Shown: in pieces, positions 1 to 8,672 of the stretch
How the letters are laid out: each line of letters begins with the position of its first letter
How positions within the stretch are numbered: position 1 is the first letter of the stretch
From: Bacteroidales bacterium UBA1182
GTDB lineage: Bacteria; Bacteroidota; Bacteroidia; Bacteroidales; Bacteroidaceae
Length of the DNA stretch: 13,766 bases
Assembly: GCA_002310015.1 (NCBI GenBank)
Contig: DBYQ01000009.1
Span: forward strand, 12,233-25,998
Direction: 5' to 3'
Notes under the pieces: model-generated
What the model was told of the DNA's origin: nothing
The model's input: the letters and a program-made list of their open reading frames with translations, nothing else
Databases searched by the model: none
Translations under genes and position numbers: made by a program

Positions 1-94
1 GGGCTTGTGAACGGGAGGGGCCCGCTCCGTAGGAGTGGGAGGGATAGCGCCTTTAGGCGCGTAGTTTCAGATACTGATACCCAAAATGTTCTCC
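1..94 (+). repeat. Structured repeat element A, truncated by the window edge
   Basis: Left-edge copy of the element seen complete at 13558-13688. Visible parts are an 8-bp hairpin with a GTA loop (arms 21-28 and 32-39, including one G-T pair), the linker AGGGATA, a 5-bp hairpin with a TTTA loop (arms 47-51 and 56-60), then GTAGTT and what would be the 3' arm of the closing helix, ending in TCTCC near 94. The matching 5' arm would lie outside the window. Positions 13-66 align without gaps to 13610-13663 of element C. The eight differences are four compensated base pairs: 26/34, 27/33, 48/59 and 49/58. Strand is given by orientation relative to element C. Whether it is transcribed is unknown. 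It may belong to the 3' region of a gene to the left of the window. Confidence 0.75.
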
Positions 95-186
95 TAAATT
101 GACATAGAAGGGCCTGTCCATTGTGTAGTAATGTGTCCAATTTTTTGACACTTTCGGCTTGAAAAGCACGTTTTTGCAATTATTTC

Positions 187-217
187 TTGGAGAGCGCAGA
201 GACTGCCCTTACTTTTG
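187..217 (+). promoter_or_regulatory. Candidate Bacteroidetes-type promoter for the permease gene
   Basis: TTGG at 187-190 and TACTTTTG at 210-217 fit the Bacteroidetes -33 (TTG) and -7 (TAnnTTTG) elements, with 19 bases between them. Transcription would start about seven bases after the -7 box, leaving a leader of roughly 18 bases before the ATG at 242. The -7 box covers the TTG at 215, which argues against using that TTG as the start codon. This is a motif match only. Confidence 0.45.
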
Positions 218-241
218 CCGCAAAGATTAACAGCAGTCCTT

Positions 242-2614
242 ATGTTCAGCCATTATCTCAAAATTGCACTCCGCAACATCAGAAAGTATGCGTTCCAGAA
301 TATAATCTGTACTCTTGGGCTGGCCGCCGGTTTTGCCAGTTTCTGCATAGCTTCAATCTGTGTCCATTATGAGAACACCTATGATACTTTCCATGACGAT
401 TGGAAGAATATCTGGGCGTTTGATGTAAGTGAAAAGGCTAAACAGGAGAGCCTGGAATACAGCCGTCCATATGAAGCATATGCCAGTTCATATGAGGATA
501 TGGGCCAGTGGCCGGAACTTGATGCAGCCGTCTCATTCCGTACCATGGGCGGTGCTGCGGGTACTCCAAGGGTTATTATCATAGACAGCACGTTTACAAG
601 TCTTTTCAATCTGGAACTGGTGGAGGGCAATTATGATTTTCTTGTGGATCCTGCACTGGTTGCCGTTTCAGAGTCTTATGCAAGAAAACTGTATGGCAAT
701 GAGAATCCTATCGGTAAGACAATAGATGATGCTGACAGGATATTTTTTTATAGAGAGTTTCAGGAGTACAAAGAACATCACATAGGTGCTGTCCTTAAGG
801 ACTGGAACCACTCTTTTATGAAGGCTGATGTCATTATTTCCAAGAAGGGTGCCGGTATAAACTTTAATACATGGGAATATCTCTACAAGGTAAAACCGGG
901 TACTGATCTTGATGCACTGGCCAGGAAAATAAGTGATTCATTCCATGAACATGATGAAAGCAATATCAGCAAGGATTATGTGCCCATAAGAATAAATGAT
1001 GTCCATAAGACATTCAGGGGCAATCTGTACGAACTGGATTTTGGAGGAGTAGCCATTATCTCCTGGGCGAGCCTGTTACTGGTTATATGCTCCATCATAA
1101 ATTACCTGATATTCTTCCTTAACAGTCTGGCTGACCGCAGGCATGAAATAGCTTTACGTATAGTTCATGGCTCATCGGCCTGGAACCTCACGGCCCTTCT
1201 TGCCATCAATATCCTTATAGTATTGCTCATTGCCTATATGGCGGGTATGATTATCGTATCATTGCTTGCCCGGCCATTCTGCCTCTACGCCGGCTTTGAC
1301 ATTCCTGATTCTTTGTTTATGGGAGGATGCATGGTATATATGCTCATTATCCTGATAGTCTCGCTGTTTATTTGCACAGTCATATCCAACGTAGTCCGCA
1401 AGAGAATAATGCATGATTCACTTGTAAACAAAAAGTCTTCAAGCGTGTTCAGCGCTGTCAGTCTGGGTGTCCAGTTGGCATTCAGCATATTCTTTATCTT
1501 TTCATCGGTCTCAATATTGGGTCAATATCGCGGCATGTTCAAAAAAGACCTGGGTTTTTCAGTGCAGAACACGGCAATGATCCACTATTATAGCAGTCCG
1601 GTCCAATATGATTCTGAAAAGAATGAATGGTCAGAGAGTTATCATACAGACGTTGAAAGGAAGATTGCCGAACTACCTATGGTTGAAGATGTCCTGACCG
1701 ACGGCAACCTATACATGGGCTCAATAAATATAGGATTATCAGATGTTCTGTTATCTATGCCGCCCGATGGAGAACCTATACCGGTATGTCAGGATCCGGG
1801 TATTGCGGAGTTATGGAAACCCATTTACGGTTTTACCGTGTTACAGGGTGAATTGCCGAAACGTAAGTTGACAAGGGATGAGATTGTGATTACAGATGAT
1901 GTCCGCAAACTGCTGGGGCTTGAAAACCCGGTAGGAGAGACAGTTCTTATGCATGGAAAATATTTTAGGGATTACAACAACAGAAATCTTTATACAGTGG
2001 TTGCTGTCCTCAAGGAGATGTATATGGCCGGTCCCGGCAAGACACCACTCCCGATGGTTTTCACTGCATCAAGTTCAACGCATGAGAGTCTGCTTATCAA
2101 GTACAGGCCCGGAACACGCAATGAGTTTGAAACTGCGGTCAATGATATTCTATCCGACATCAGTAATCAATGTAGTCTCTCTTTTGCCGAGGACCGTGTT
2201 ATCAGAGATCACATGACGAGTACCACCAAACTGTTTGTTCTCATGATTATATTCTCCGGTATCTGCGTACTGATATCGATATTCGGAGTATGGTCAGTCA
2301 TTGTGCTGACCTGTCGCAAAAGACGTCGTGAAATAGCAATCCGCAAGACATTCGGTGCCAGGGCAAATGAGATAATGACAATATTCCTAAGGGAGTACGG
2401 ACTCATCTTGATCGGGGCAGCAATCCCTGCATTCATATCGGGCTACCTGTTTGTAAACCGTTGGAGGGAGCAGTTTCCGGTCCGGAATGACATACACTGG
2501 TGGATATATCCCGCCATCCTGGTGATACTTGCCGCACTAATCTTTTCAGTTATCATCAGCAGCGTCATGCGCACTGCCCGCGAGAATCCTGCTGATGTAA
2601 TCAAAAGCGAATAA
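242..2614 (+). CDS. ABC transporter permease, MacB/FtsX type
   Basis: A 790-residue inner-membrane protein with the duplicated layout of MacB-like permeases: one membrane segment near residues 18-41, a periplasmic domain, a cluster of segments (about 269-294, 316-341, 359-384, 402-425), a second periplasmic domain, and three more segments (about 663-690, 715-737, 754-777). Both halves repeat two signatures. One is periplasmic (ARKLYG..NPIGKT and, in the second half, RKLLGLENPVGET). The other is cytoplasmic, RRHEIALR near 299 and RRREIAIRKTFGA near 694, the likely coupling region for an ATPase. The ATG at 242 is preferred because FSHYLKIALRNI right after it is the usual N-terminus of this family; an in-frame TTG at 215 lies in the promoter. 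Such proteins export or move substrates across the envelope with a separate ATP-binding subunit. No ATPase or HlyD-type partner lies in the window, so the substrate is unknown. Confidence 0.85.
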   Translation: MFSHYLKIALRNIRKYAFQNIICTLGLAAGFASFCIASICVHYENTYDTFHDDWKNIWAFDVSEKAKQESLEYSRPYEAYASSYEDMGQWPELDAAVSFRTMGGAAGTPRVIIIDSTFTSLFNLELVEGNYDFLVDPALVAVSESYARKLYGNENPIGKTIDDADRIFFYREFQEYKEHHIGAVLKDWNHSFMKADVIISKKGAGINFNTWEYLYKVKPGTDLDALARKISDSFHEHDESNISKDYVPIRINDVHKTFRGNLYELDFGGVAIISWASLLLVICSIINYLIFFLNSLADRRHEIALRIVHGSSAWNLTALLAINILIVLLIAYMAGMIIVSLLARPFCLYAGFDIPDSLFMGGCMVYMLIILIVSLFICTVISNVVRKRIMHDSLVNKKSSSVFSAVSLGVQLAFSIFFIFSSVSILGQYRGMFKKDLGFSVQNTAMIHYYSSPVQYDSEKNEWSESYHTDVERKIAELPMVEDVLTDGNLYMGSINIGLSDVLLSMPPDGEPIPVCQDPGIAELWKPIYGFTVLQGELPKRKLTRDEIVITDDVRKLLGLENPVGETVLMHGKYFRDYNNRNLYTVVAVLKEMYMAGPGKTPLPMVFTASSSTHESLLIKYRPGTRNEFETAVNDILSDISNQCSLSFAEDRVIRDHMTSTTKLFVLMIIFSGICVLISIFGVWSVIVLTCRKRRREIAIRKTFGARANEIMTIFLREYGLILIGAAIPAFISGYLFVNRWREQFPVRNDIHWWIYPAILVILAALIFSVIISSVMRTARENPADVIKSE

Positions 2615-2656
2615 CAACAAATCTCTCCATTTGAACAAATCTTTCTATTTGCAGGA

Positions 2657-2849
2657 GCAGGACTATAGGGGTTGGGGACCATTAGTGAAGTGGCGTAAAG
2701 CGTAGGACCACCGAGATGCCGTTAAGAACATCGCGGTGTGTGACGACTGTTAGACCCCGTAGGGGGCTAAAAGGAGGAGATCGATGTTTAGGCATCGACT
2801 GGTCCGGAGTAGCCACGGAACGTTGTGTCCCCAACCCCTATAGTCCTGC
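2657..2849 (+). ncRNA. Structured element B: hairpin-rich, closed by a 23-bp helix
   Basis: The ends, 2657-2679 and 2827-2849, are perfect 23-base inverted repeats, reading GCAGGACTATAGG... and ...CCTATAGTCCTGC. Inside are three hairpins: 2709-2738 (10 bp with one A-G mismatch), 2750-2770 (TTAG/CTAA plus CCCC/GGGG around a GTA loop) and 2781-2798 (TCGATG/CATCGA with a TTTAGG loop). The order GTA-loop hairpin, GGAGG linker, TTTA-containing hairpin, then GTAG (2809-2812) matches elements A and C, so this looks like a larger, diverged relative. No convincing ORF and no T-tract follow it, so it is neither a gene nor an obvious terminator. It fills most of the gap between the permease and leuS and could be a structured ncRNA, a MITE-like insertion, or both. 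Strand is assigned from similarity to element C. Confidence 0.6.
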
Positions 2850-2895
2850 GGTTCTTAATAAAAGAGCCAACATTATAGTAGTGTTTTTACCTGAA

Positions 2896-2926
2896 TTTGT
2901 GTAATTTCGCGGTCTGAATAGATTTA
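2896..2926 (+). promoter_or_regulatory. Candidate promoter for the leuS operon
   Basis: TTTG at 2896-2899 and TAGATTTA at 2919-2926 resemble -33 and -7 elements with 19 bases between them, giving a very short leader before the leuS ATG at 2938. An alternative -7 box, TAATTTCG at 2902-2909, is also one base from TAnnTTTG but lacks a clear -33 partner. Which one is used cannot be decided here. Confidence 0.3.
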
Positions 2927-2937
2927 GAACTGCAATA

Positions 2938-5772
2938 ATGGAATACGATTTCAGAGCTATTGAGAAAAAGTGGCAGGAAAAGTGGGCCAAAGAGGGTACT
3001 TATAAGGTAGTTGAGAACCCCGCAAAGCCCAAGTTTTACGTACTTAACATGTTCCCATACCCGTCAGGCGCAGGCCTGCACGTAGGTCATCCGCTGGGAT
3101 ACATTGCATCCGATATCTATGCCCGCTACAAGCGTCAGTGCGGCTACAACGTACTGAACCCCATGGGTTACGATGCATATGGCCTGCCCGCCGAGCAGTA
3201 TGCCATTCAGACCGGCCAGCATCCGGCCATCACAACCGAAAAGAATATCAACCGCTACCGTGAGCAGCTGGACAAGATAGGTTTCTCATTTGACTGGGAC
3301 CGCGAGGTACGCACCTGTGAGCCCGGCTACTACCACTGGACCCAGTGGGCATTCCAGAAGATGTTCAATTCTTTCTACTGCAACAAGTGCCAGAGCGCAC
3401 AGCCCATTGAGCAGTTGATAGAACACTTTGAACAGAAGGGTACCGATGGTCTTGACGTAGCCCAGAGCGAGGAACTCAACTTTACTGCAGCCGAGTGGAA
3501 GGCCATGGATGAAAAACAGAAATCCAATGTCCTGATGAACTACCGCATAGCCTACCTGGGCGAGACCATGGTTAACTGGTGCGCCGGACTGGGCACCGTA
3601 CTTGCCAACGATGAGGTTGTTGAAGGCGTATCAGTACGCGGCGGATTCCCCGTAGAACAGAAAAAGATGCGTCAGTGGTGCCTCCGTGTATCAGCATATG
3701 CACAGCGCCTGCTTGACGGCCTGGACAAGATAGACTGGTCTGACTCCATCAAGGAGACCCAGCGCAATTGGATAGGCCGCTCTGAGGGTACCGAGATGCA
3801 GTTCCACGTAAAGGACAGCGACATAGAATTCACCATATTCACAACCCGCGCCGATACCATATTCGGTGTGACATTCATGGTACTTGCTCCTGAGAGCGAG
3901 TTGGTGGCGCAGCTCACCACACCCGCCCAGAAAAAGGAGGTGGATGCCTACGTTGCAGCCGTAAAGAAGCGTACCGAGCGCGAGCGTATAGCTGACCGCC
4001 GTGTAACCGGCGTATTCAGCGGCTCATACGCCATCAATCCGCTTACCGGTGAGGATGTACCCGTATGGATCAGTGACTACGTACTGGCCGGCTACGGTAC
4101 AGGTGCCATCATGGCCGTACCTGCACATGACAGCCGTGACTACGCATTCGCCAAGCACTTCGGTCTTGAAATCAGACCTTTGATTGAGGGTTGTGACGTA
4201 TCTGAGGAGAGCTTTGATGCCAAGGAGGGCATTATGATGAATTCACCCCGTCCCGACCAGATCCGTGAGGGCGGTCTCAACCTGAACGGCCTGTCAGTCA
4301 AGGAGGCTATCGCAGCTACCAAGAAATATGTTCAGGAGAACAAACTGGGTAAGGTTAAGGTAAACTACCGTCTGCGTGACGCCATATTCAGCCGTCAGCG
4401 CTACTGGGGTGAGCCGTTCCCCGTATATTACAAGAACGGAATACCCACAATGGTACCTGAGCAGTGCCTGCCGCTGGAGCTCCCCGAGATCAGTGAGTAC
4501 AAGCCCACCGAGACCGGTGAACCTCCTCTGGGCCACGCTAAGATTTGGGCCTTTGATGAGGCTAACAACAAGGTCGTTGACAAGTCACTCATAGATGGCA
4601 AGACCGTATTCCCGCTCGAACTCAACACCATGCCCGGATTTGCAGGCTCATCGGCCTACTATCTGCGTTACATGGATCCCCATAACAACAAGGCACTTGT
4701 TAGCAAGGAGGCCGATAACTACTGGAAGTGCGTTGACCTCTATCTGGGAGGCTCTGAGCACGCCACCGGTCACCTTATCTACTCACGTTTCTGGAACAAG
4801 TTCCTCAAGGATCTGGGCGTAAGCGAGGTCGAGGAGCCGTTCAGTAAGCTTATCAACCAGGGTATGATTCAGGGCCGCAGTAACTTTGTATATCGTATCA
4901 AGGATACAAACAAGTTCGTATCATACGGCCTCAAGGACCAGTATGACACCACTCCCATACACGTTGACGTAAACATTGTAAGTGCCGATGTCCTGGACGT
5001 TGAGGCATTCAAGAATTGGAGGCCTGAATACAACAACGCCGAGTTCATCCTTGAGAACGGCAAGTACATCTGCGGATGGGCCGTTGAAAAGATGAGTAAG
5101 TCAATGTTCAACGTGGTCAACCCCGATGACATCATTGAGAAATACGGTGCCGATACTCTGCGCATGTACGAGATGTTCCTTGGACCGCTTGAGCAGTCAA
5201 AGCCCTGGGATACCAACGGCATTGACGGCTGCCACCGCTTTATACGCAAGATGTGGGCTCTCTACTTTGACCGTGAGGGTAATCTGGCTGTAACAGACGA
5301 GGCCGCCACAAAGGATGAACTCAAGTCAATCCACAAGCTCATCAAGAAGGTAACAGAGGATATTGAGAACTTCTCATTCAACACATCTGTTGCCGCATTC
5401 ATGATATGCGTAAACGAGCTGTCAGGCCTTAAGTGCAACAAACGCTCGGTACTGGCAGACCTGGCCAAGGTGATAGCTCCGTTTGCACCTCATACTGCCG
5501 AGGAACTCTGGAGTTCACTTGGCAACACCGGTTCAGTTTGTGACGCCCAGTGGCCCAAGTTCAATGAGGAGTACCTCAAGGAGGACAGTATAACCTACTC
5601 CATCTCATTCAACGGCAAGACCCGCTTTACAATGGACTTTGCCGCCGATGCCACCCAGCAGGAGATTCAGGATGCCGTTCTGGCCAATGAGAAGGCTCAA
5701 GGTTACATTGACGGCAAGCCTATCCGCAAAGTCATCGTAGTACCGCGCAAAATTGTGAACATAGTACTCTAA
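2938..5772 (+). CDS. leuS: Leucine--tRNA ligase (LeuRS)
   Basis: Cytoplasmic class I aminoacyl-tRNA synthetase that attaches leucine to tRNA-Leu using ATP. The catalytic fold shows HVGH at residues 48-51 (the HIGH motif) and KMSKS at 718-722. The inserted editing domain that removes mischarged amino acids shows TTRADTIFG at 302-310 and AVPAHDSRD at 393-401. The helical anticodon-binding region follows KMSKS, and a small C-terminal domain ends the protein. At 944 residues it is longer than the E. coli enzyme (860). Part of the excess is an acidic, helical-looking segment at about 151-203, right after a lone CxxC (148-151), a form I associate with Bacteroidetes LeuRS. The ATG is close to the expected EYDFRAIEKKWQ start. 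It heads an operon with rdgB, which starts 3 bp after its stop. The gene is GC-rich and regular in codon use, as expected of a well-expressed housekeeping gene. Confidence 0.98.
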   Translation: MEYDFRAIEKKWQEKWAKEGTYKVVENPAKPKFYVLNMFPYPSGAGLHVGHPLGYIASDIYARYKRQCGYNVLNPMGYDAYGLPAEQYAIQTGQHPAITTEKNINRYREQLDKIGFSFDWDREVRTCEPGYYHWTQWAFQKMFNSFYCNKCQSAQPIEQLIEHFEQKGTDGLDVAQSEELNFTAAEWKAMDEKQKSNVLMNYRIAYLGETMVNWCAGLGTVLANDEVVEGVSVRGGFPVEQKKMRQWCLRVSAYAQRLLDGLDKIDWSDSIKETQRNWIGRSEGTEMQFHVKDSDIEFTIFTTRADTIFGVTFMVLAPESELVAQLTTPAQKKEVDAYVAAVKKRTERERIADRRVTGVFSGSYAINPLTGEDVPVWISDYVLAGYGTGAIMAVPAHDSRDYAFAKHFGLEIRPLIEGCDVSEESFDAKEGIMMNSPRPDQIREGGLNLNGLSVKEAIAATKKYVQENKLGKVKVNYRLRDAIFSRQRYWGEPFPVYYKNGIPTMVPEQCLPLELPEISEYKPTETGEPPLGHAKIWAFDEANNKVVDKSLIDGKTVFPLELNTMPGFAGSSAYYLRYMDPHNNKALVSKEADNYWKCVDLYLGGSEHATGHLIYSRFWNKFLKDLGVSEVEEPFSKLINQGMIQGRSNFVYRIKDTNKFVSYGLKDQYDTTPIHVDVNIVSADVLDVEAFKNWRPEYNNAEFILENGKYICGWAVEKMSKSMFNVVNPDDIIEKYGADTLRMYEMFLGPLEQSKPWDTNGIDGCHRFIRKMWALYFDREGNLAVTDEAATKDELKSIHKLIKKVTEDIENFSFNTSVAAFMICVNELSGLKCNKRSVLADLAKVIAPFAPHTAEELWSSLGNTGSVCDAQWPKFNEEYLKEDSITYSISFNGKTRFTMDFAADATQQEIQDAVLANEKAQGYIDGKPIRKVIVVPRKIVNIVL

Positions 5773-5775
5773 GAC

Positions 5776-6351
5776 ATGGAACTCGTATTTGCCACCAACA
5801 ACGCCCATAAGCTGGAGGAGGTCCGCCAGATACTCGGTGATGGTTTTAAGATCCTTTCCCTGAACGATATAGGCTGTCATGAGGATATACCTGAGACAGC
5901 CGATACATTCCAGGGAAACGCTCTCCAGAAAGCCCGTTACGTAAAGGAGCATTACGGTTATGACTGCTTTGCCGATGATACAGGCCTTGAGGTAAAAGCC
6001 CTTGGCGGAGCACCCGGAGTACACTCAGCACGCTACGCCGGTGACCATGACTCAGAGGCCAATATGAGCAAACTTTTGGGTGAACTTGAAAAAAAATCAG
6101 ACCGCTGTGCACAATTCCGTACTGTTATTGCGTTAATACTTAAAGGACAGGAAGTTCTGTTTGAGGGAATAGTAACAGGAAAGATAGCGACAGAGCGTCA
6201 TTACGGAGACGGAGGATTCGGTTATGACCCCATCTTTGTCCCCGACGGTTACTCCGAGACATTTTCTCAGATGAGCTCCCAAGGCAAGAACCTGATAAGT
6301 CACAGGGGACGCGCCGTTAGAAAACTGGCAAACTATCTTAAACAACTATGA
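5776..6351 (+). CDS. rdgB: RdgB/HAM1 family non-canonical purine NTP pyrophosphatase
   Basis: A 191-residue cytoplasmic enzyme, normal length for the family. It hydrolyses dITP, ITP, dXTP and XTP to the monophosphates and pyrophosphate, keeping deaminated purines out of DNA and RNA. Visible family motifs are TNNAHK at 7-12, the acidic E40, NALQKAR at 49-54 with a conserved Lys, FADDTGLEV at 65-73 with the catalytic Asp at 68, GGAPGVHSARYAG at 77-89, FGYDPIF at 148-154 (base pocket) and SHR at 175-177. The gene starts 3 bp after the leuS stop, and its own stop overlaps the next start in an ATGA arrangement, so the three genes are very likely co-transcribed and the last pair translationally coupled. 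Its composition matches leuS. Confidence 0.96.
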   Translation: MELVFATNNAHKLEEVRQILGDGFKILSLNDIGCHEDIPETADTFQGNALQKARYVKEHYGYDCFADDTGLEVKALGGAPGVHSARYAGDHDSEANMSKLLGELEKKSDRCAQFRTVIALILKGQEVLFEGIVTGKIATERHYGDGGFGYDPIFVPDGYSETFSQMSSQGKNLISHRGRAVRKLANYLKQL

Positions 6352-8672
6352 TAAAGATTTTGACAAGAGGAGCCATTATCGCAATCACTGCGGTAATGCT
6401 CCTTTTGCCTTTTAATAAGGTAAACGCAGGTATTCCAGTAGGTACCTGGCGATCGCATCCATCATATAATAACGCAACATTTTCACTCAAAGCATTCGGA
6501 AAAATAATTGTTCTGAGTGAAGGTGCGTTATATTTTTATGATTCATCTGATAATTCTGTCTATACAATTGACAAATCAGGTGGATTAAGTGATACGGAAA
6601 TTTCTGCCATCGGCTTATGTGAGTCAGAAAATGCTATACTTATTGTTTATTCAAATGGTAATATTGACATTCTGTACAGTAATGAAACTATATACAACTT
6701 TACAGATCTCAAAAACAACAATATTGGAAGCCTGATAATCAATGAACTTAAAATTCAAGGAAATTTTGCTTACATTTCTACTAATATTGGATTAATTGTT
6801 TTTGATGTCAAACGCAAAGAAATTAAGAATACGTATCGTTTTGAATCACCTCTCAATACTTCTATTATTTTAGGTGATTCTTTACTTTGTGGCACCCAAG
6901 AAGGTATATATTTAGGTAATCTTAATGATAATCTTCTTGATTTTGCCAATTGGAAGATGTTTTTACCTAGAAACTGTTTAGACCTATTTGAATTTGACGG
7001 TACATTATTATGTCGTTCTTGGAATAACATAATAAGAAAAGTAAATCGTCATAATGCAAATTTGACTGATGTTAAGCCAAACGTTGATGGAATAAGTATC
7101 CTTTCAGAAGGAAGACTTGCTCTTGTTCAGGATACGTTAGTTACTTTATATTCAACATTAACAGATTATAAAGAATTACACTTTGATAAACACGTTTTTC
7201 ATGTTATGACAGATGGCAACAATTTATGGGCCAGTCAAGGAATAAACGGACTCTGTTTATATGAAATAACGGATGAAGGGGTTATTAATAAAGCACAAGG
7301 AATAAAACCCAACAGTCCACGTAGAAACTGGTTTCACTCTGTATCATGGCCAGAACGTGACAGACTTCTTGCAGTTGGAGGGTGTCATAACTATTCCGGA
7401 ATTGATTATCCTGGTACATTGATGATTTATGAAAATGACAGATGGATTTCACTTGATGAAGACATAAAATCAAAAACCGGACTTGAATATCTGAATCTTA
7501 CTGAAGCCGTACAAGACCCTAATGACCGTAACCATATTTATGTAGGATCTACAGGACAAGGTCTTTATGAATTCAAAAACAATAAATTTGAAAAATTACA
7601 TACTTGGAATAACAGTGGACTTAGCAGCATTCTCAATGATAATGAATTCAATAAAAACAATTATGTTCGTATAAGTGCACTGCAATATGACAAACAAGGA
7701 AACTTGTGGATGGCAAACAATGAAATTGATACTATTATAAAAGTACTTCAACCAGATGGAAACTGGTTTGGTCTCTATTATGATGTAATAGCAGGTTTAC
7801 CTACTTTTAAACAGATGAGGTTTGATAATAAAGGTAGAATGTGGCTTAATTCATCAAGATATTTACCAGGAATTTTCTGTCTTGATACTAAATCAACATT
7901 AAAAAATAACAAAGACGATATTATACGTTTTTCAGGTTCTTTCTTTACTAATCAGGATGGTACCAAAGAAGAAATATATGATATTTACTGCTATGAATTT
8001 GACCTGAATAATGAAATGTGGATAGGAACAAATACAGGAATATTTGTCTTAAAGAACCCTGATAAATTTTTAACGGATCCTGATCTTATATTTGAAAGAA
8101 TAAAGATACCCAGAAATGACGGTTCTGATTTGGCTGATTATCTTTTAAGTGGAGTTTATACTACTGCAATATATGTTGATCAAGGAAACAGAAAATGGAT
8201 AGGTACTCTTGATAATGGAGTATTTCTTATGAGTGAAGACGGAACAGAAACTCTTGAACACTTTACTACCAGTAACAGTCCGCTTCCTTCAAATTATATA
8301 CTAAGCATAACAGAAAATGGTCTTAATGGCTCTGTTTTATTTGGTACAAGCCTTGGTCTTGTTGAATATGGTGGACAGGCTCGTGATCCGGAAGAAAATC
8401 TCTCAAAATCAAATATTCTTGTTTATCCAAATCCTGTAAAACCTGATTTTGACGGATATGCAACCATCACAGGACTTACTTCAAACAGTACAATCCGGAT
8501 TACAAGTAATTCAGGTAAACTTATTCATCAAGGAACATCAAACGGAGGTTCATACAGCTGGAATCTTAATGATTACAATGGACGCCCTGTTCCTTCCGGA
8601 GTTTATCATGCCGTTATCACAAATTCAGAAAACAATAAGAGCGAAAGTGTATCAATCACAGTCATAAGATAA
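6348..8672 (+). CDS. porZ: PorZ-like beta-propeller protein with T9SS C-terminal domain
   Basis: A 774-residue exported protein. Residues 1-27 look like a signal peptide: a basic start, a hydrophobic stretch at 9-21 and a cut after VNA. The body carries repeated propeller blades of the two-component-regulator type, with W-I-G-T repeats at W558 and W617 and a related FGTSLGL near 663. The last ~85 residues (from about 689, NILVYPNPVKP onward, with PSGVYHAVI) form a beta-sandwich like the type IX secretion sorting domain. Length and layout agree with PorZ (776 residues in Porphyromonas gingivalis), an outer-surface part of the T9SS attachment complex that handles anionic LPS. It overlaps rdgB by 4 bp. 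The gene is far more AT-rich than leuS and rdgB. If the organism has no T9SS, the role would differ; the family call is firmer than the function. Confidence 0.8.
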   Translation: MIKILTRGAIIAITAVMLLLPFNKVNAGIPVGTWRSHPSYNNATFSLKAFGKIIVLSEGALYFYDSSDNSVYTIDKSGGLSDTEISAIGLCESENAILIVYSNGNIDILYSNETIYNFTDLKNNNIGSLIINELKIQGNFAYISTNIGLIVFDVKRKEIKNTYRFESPLNTSIILGDSLLCGTQEGIYLGNLNDNLLDFANWKMFLPRNCLDLFEFDGTLLCRSWNNIIRKVNRHNANLTDVKPNVDGISILSEGRLALVQDTLVTLYSTLTDYKELHFDKHVFHVMTDGNNLWASQGINGLCLYEITDEGVINKAQGIKPNSPRRNWFHSVSWPERDRLLAVGGCHNYSGIDYPGTLMIYENDRWISLDEDIKSKTGLEYLNLTEAVQDPNDRNHIYVGSTGQGLYEFKNNKFEKLHTWNNSGLSSILNDNEFNKNNYVRISALQYDKQGNLWMANNEIDTIIKVLQPDGNWFGLYYDVIAGLPTFKQMRFDNKGRMWLNSSRYLPGIFCLDTKSTLKNNKDDIIRFSGSFFTNQDGTKEEIYDIYCYEFDLNNEMWIGTNTGIFVLKNPDKFLTDPDLIFERIKIPRNDGSDLADYLLSGVYTTAIYVDQGNRKWIGTLDNGVFLMSEDGTETLEHFTTSNSPLPSNYILSITENGLNGSVLFGTSLGLVEYGGQARDPEENLSKSNILVYPNPVKPDFDGYATITGLTSNSTIRITSNSGKLIHQGTSNGGSYSWNLNDYNGRPVPSGVYHAVITNSENNKSESVSITVIR

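Noticed and set aside
215..241. TTG start nine codons upstream for the permease
   Set aside because: The family N-terminus begins at the ATG at 242, and the TTG lies in a good -7 promoter box.
2827..2849. Intrinsic terminator for the permease gene
   Set aside because: The closing helix is long and strong, but it is not followed by a T-tract and its arms are about 150 bases apart.
2716..2904. A 62-codon open frame across element B
   Set aside because: It runs through the hairpins and one arm of the closing helix, has no recognisable protein features, and is explained by the structured element.
2657..2937. T-box or amino-acid riboswitch controlling leuS
   Set aside because: There is no T-box sequence, no specifier-loop arrangement and no terminator/antiterminator before the ATG, and element B resembles elements found beside unrelated genes.
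4869..5249. A 126-codon minus-strand frame inside leuS
   Set aside because: It is antisense to conserved LeuRS sequence including KMSKS, with no family resemblance of its own.
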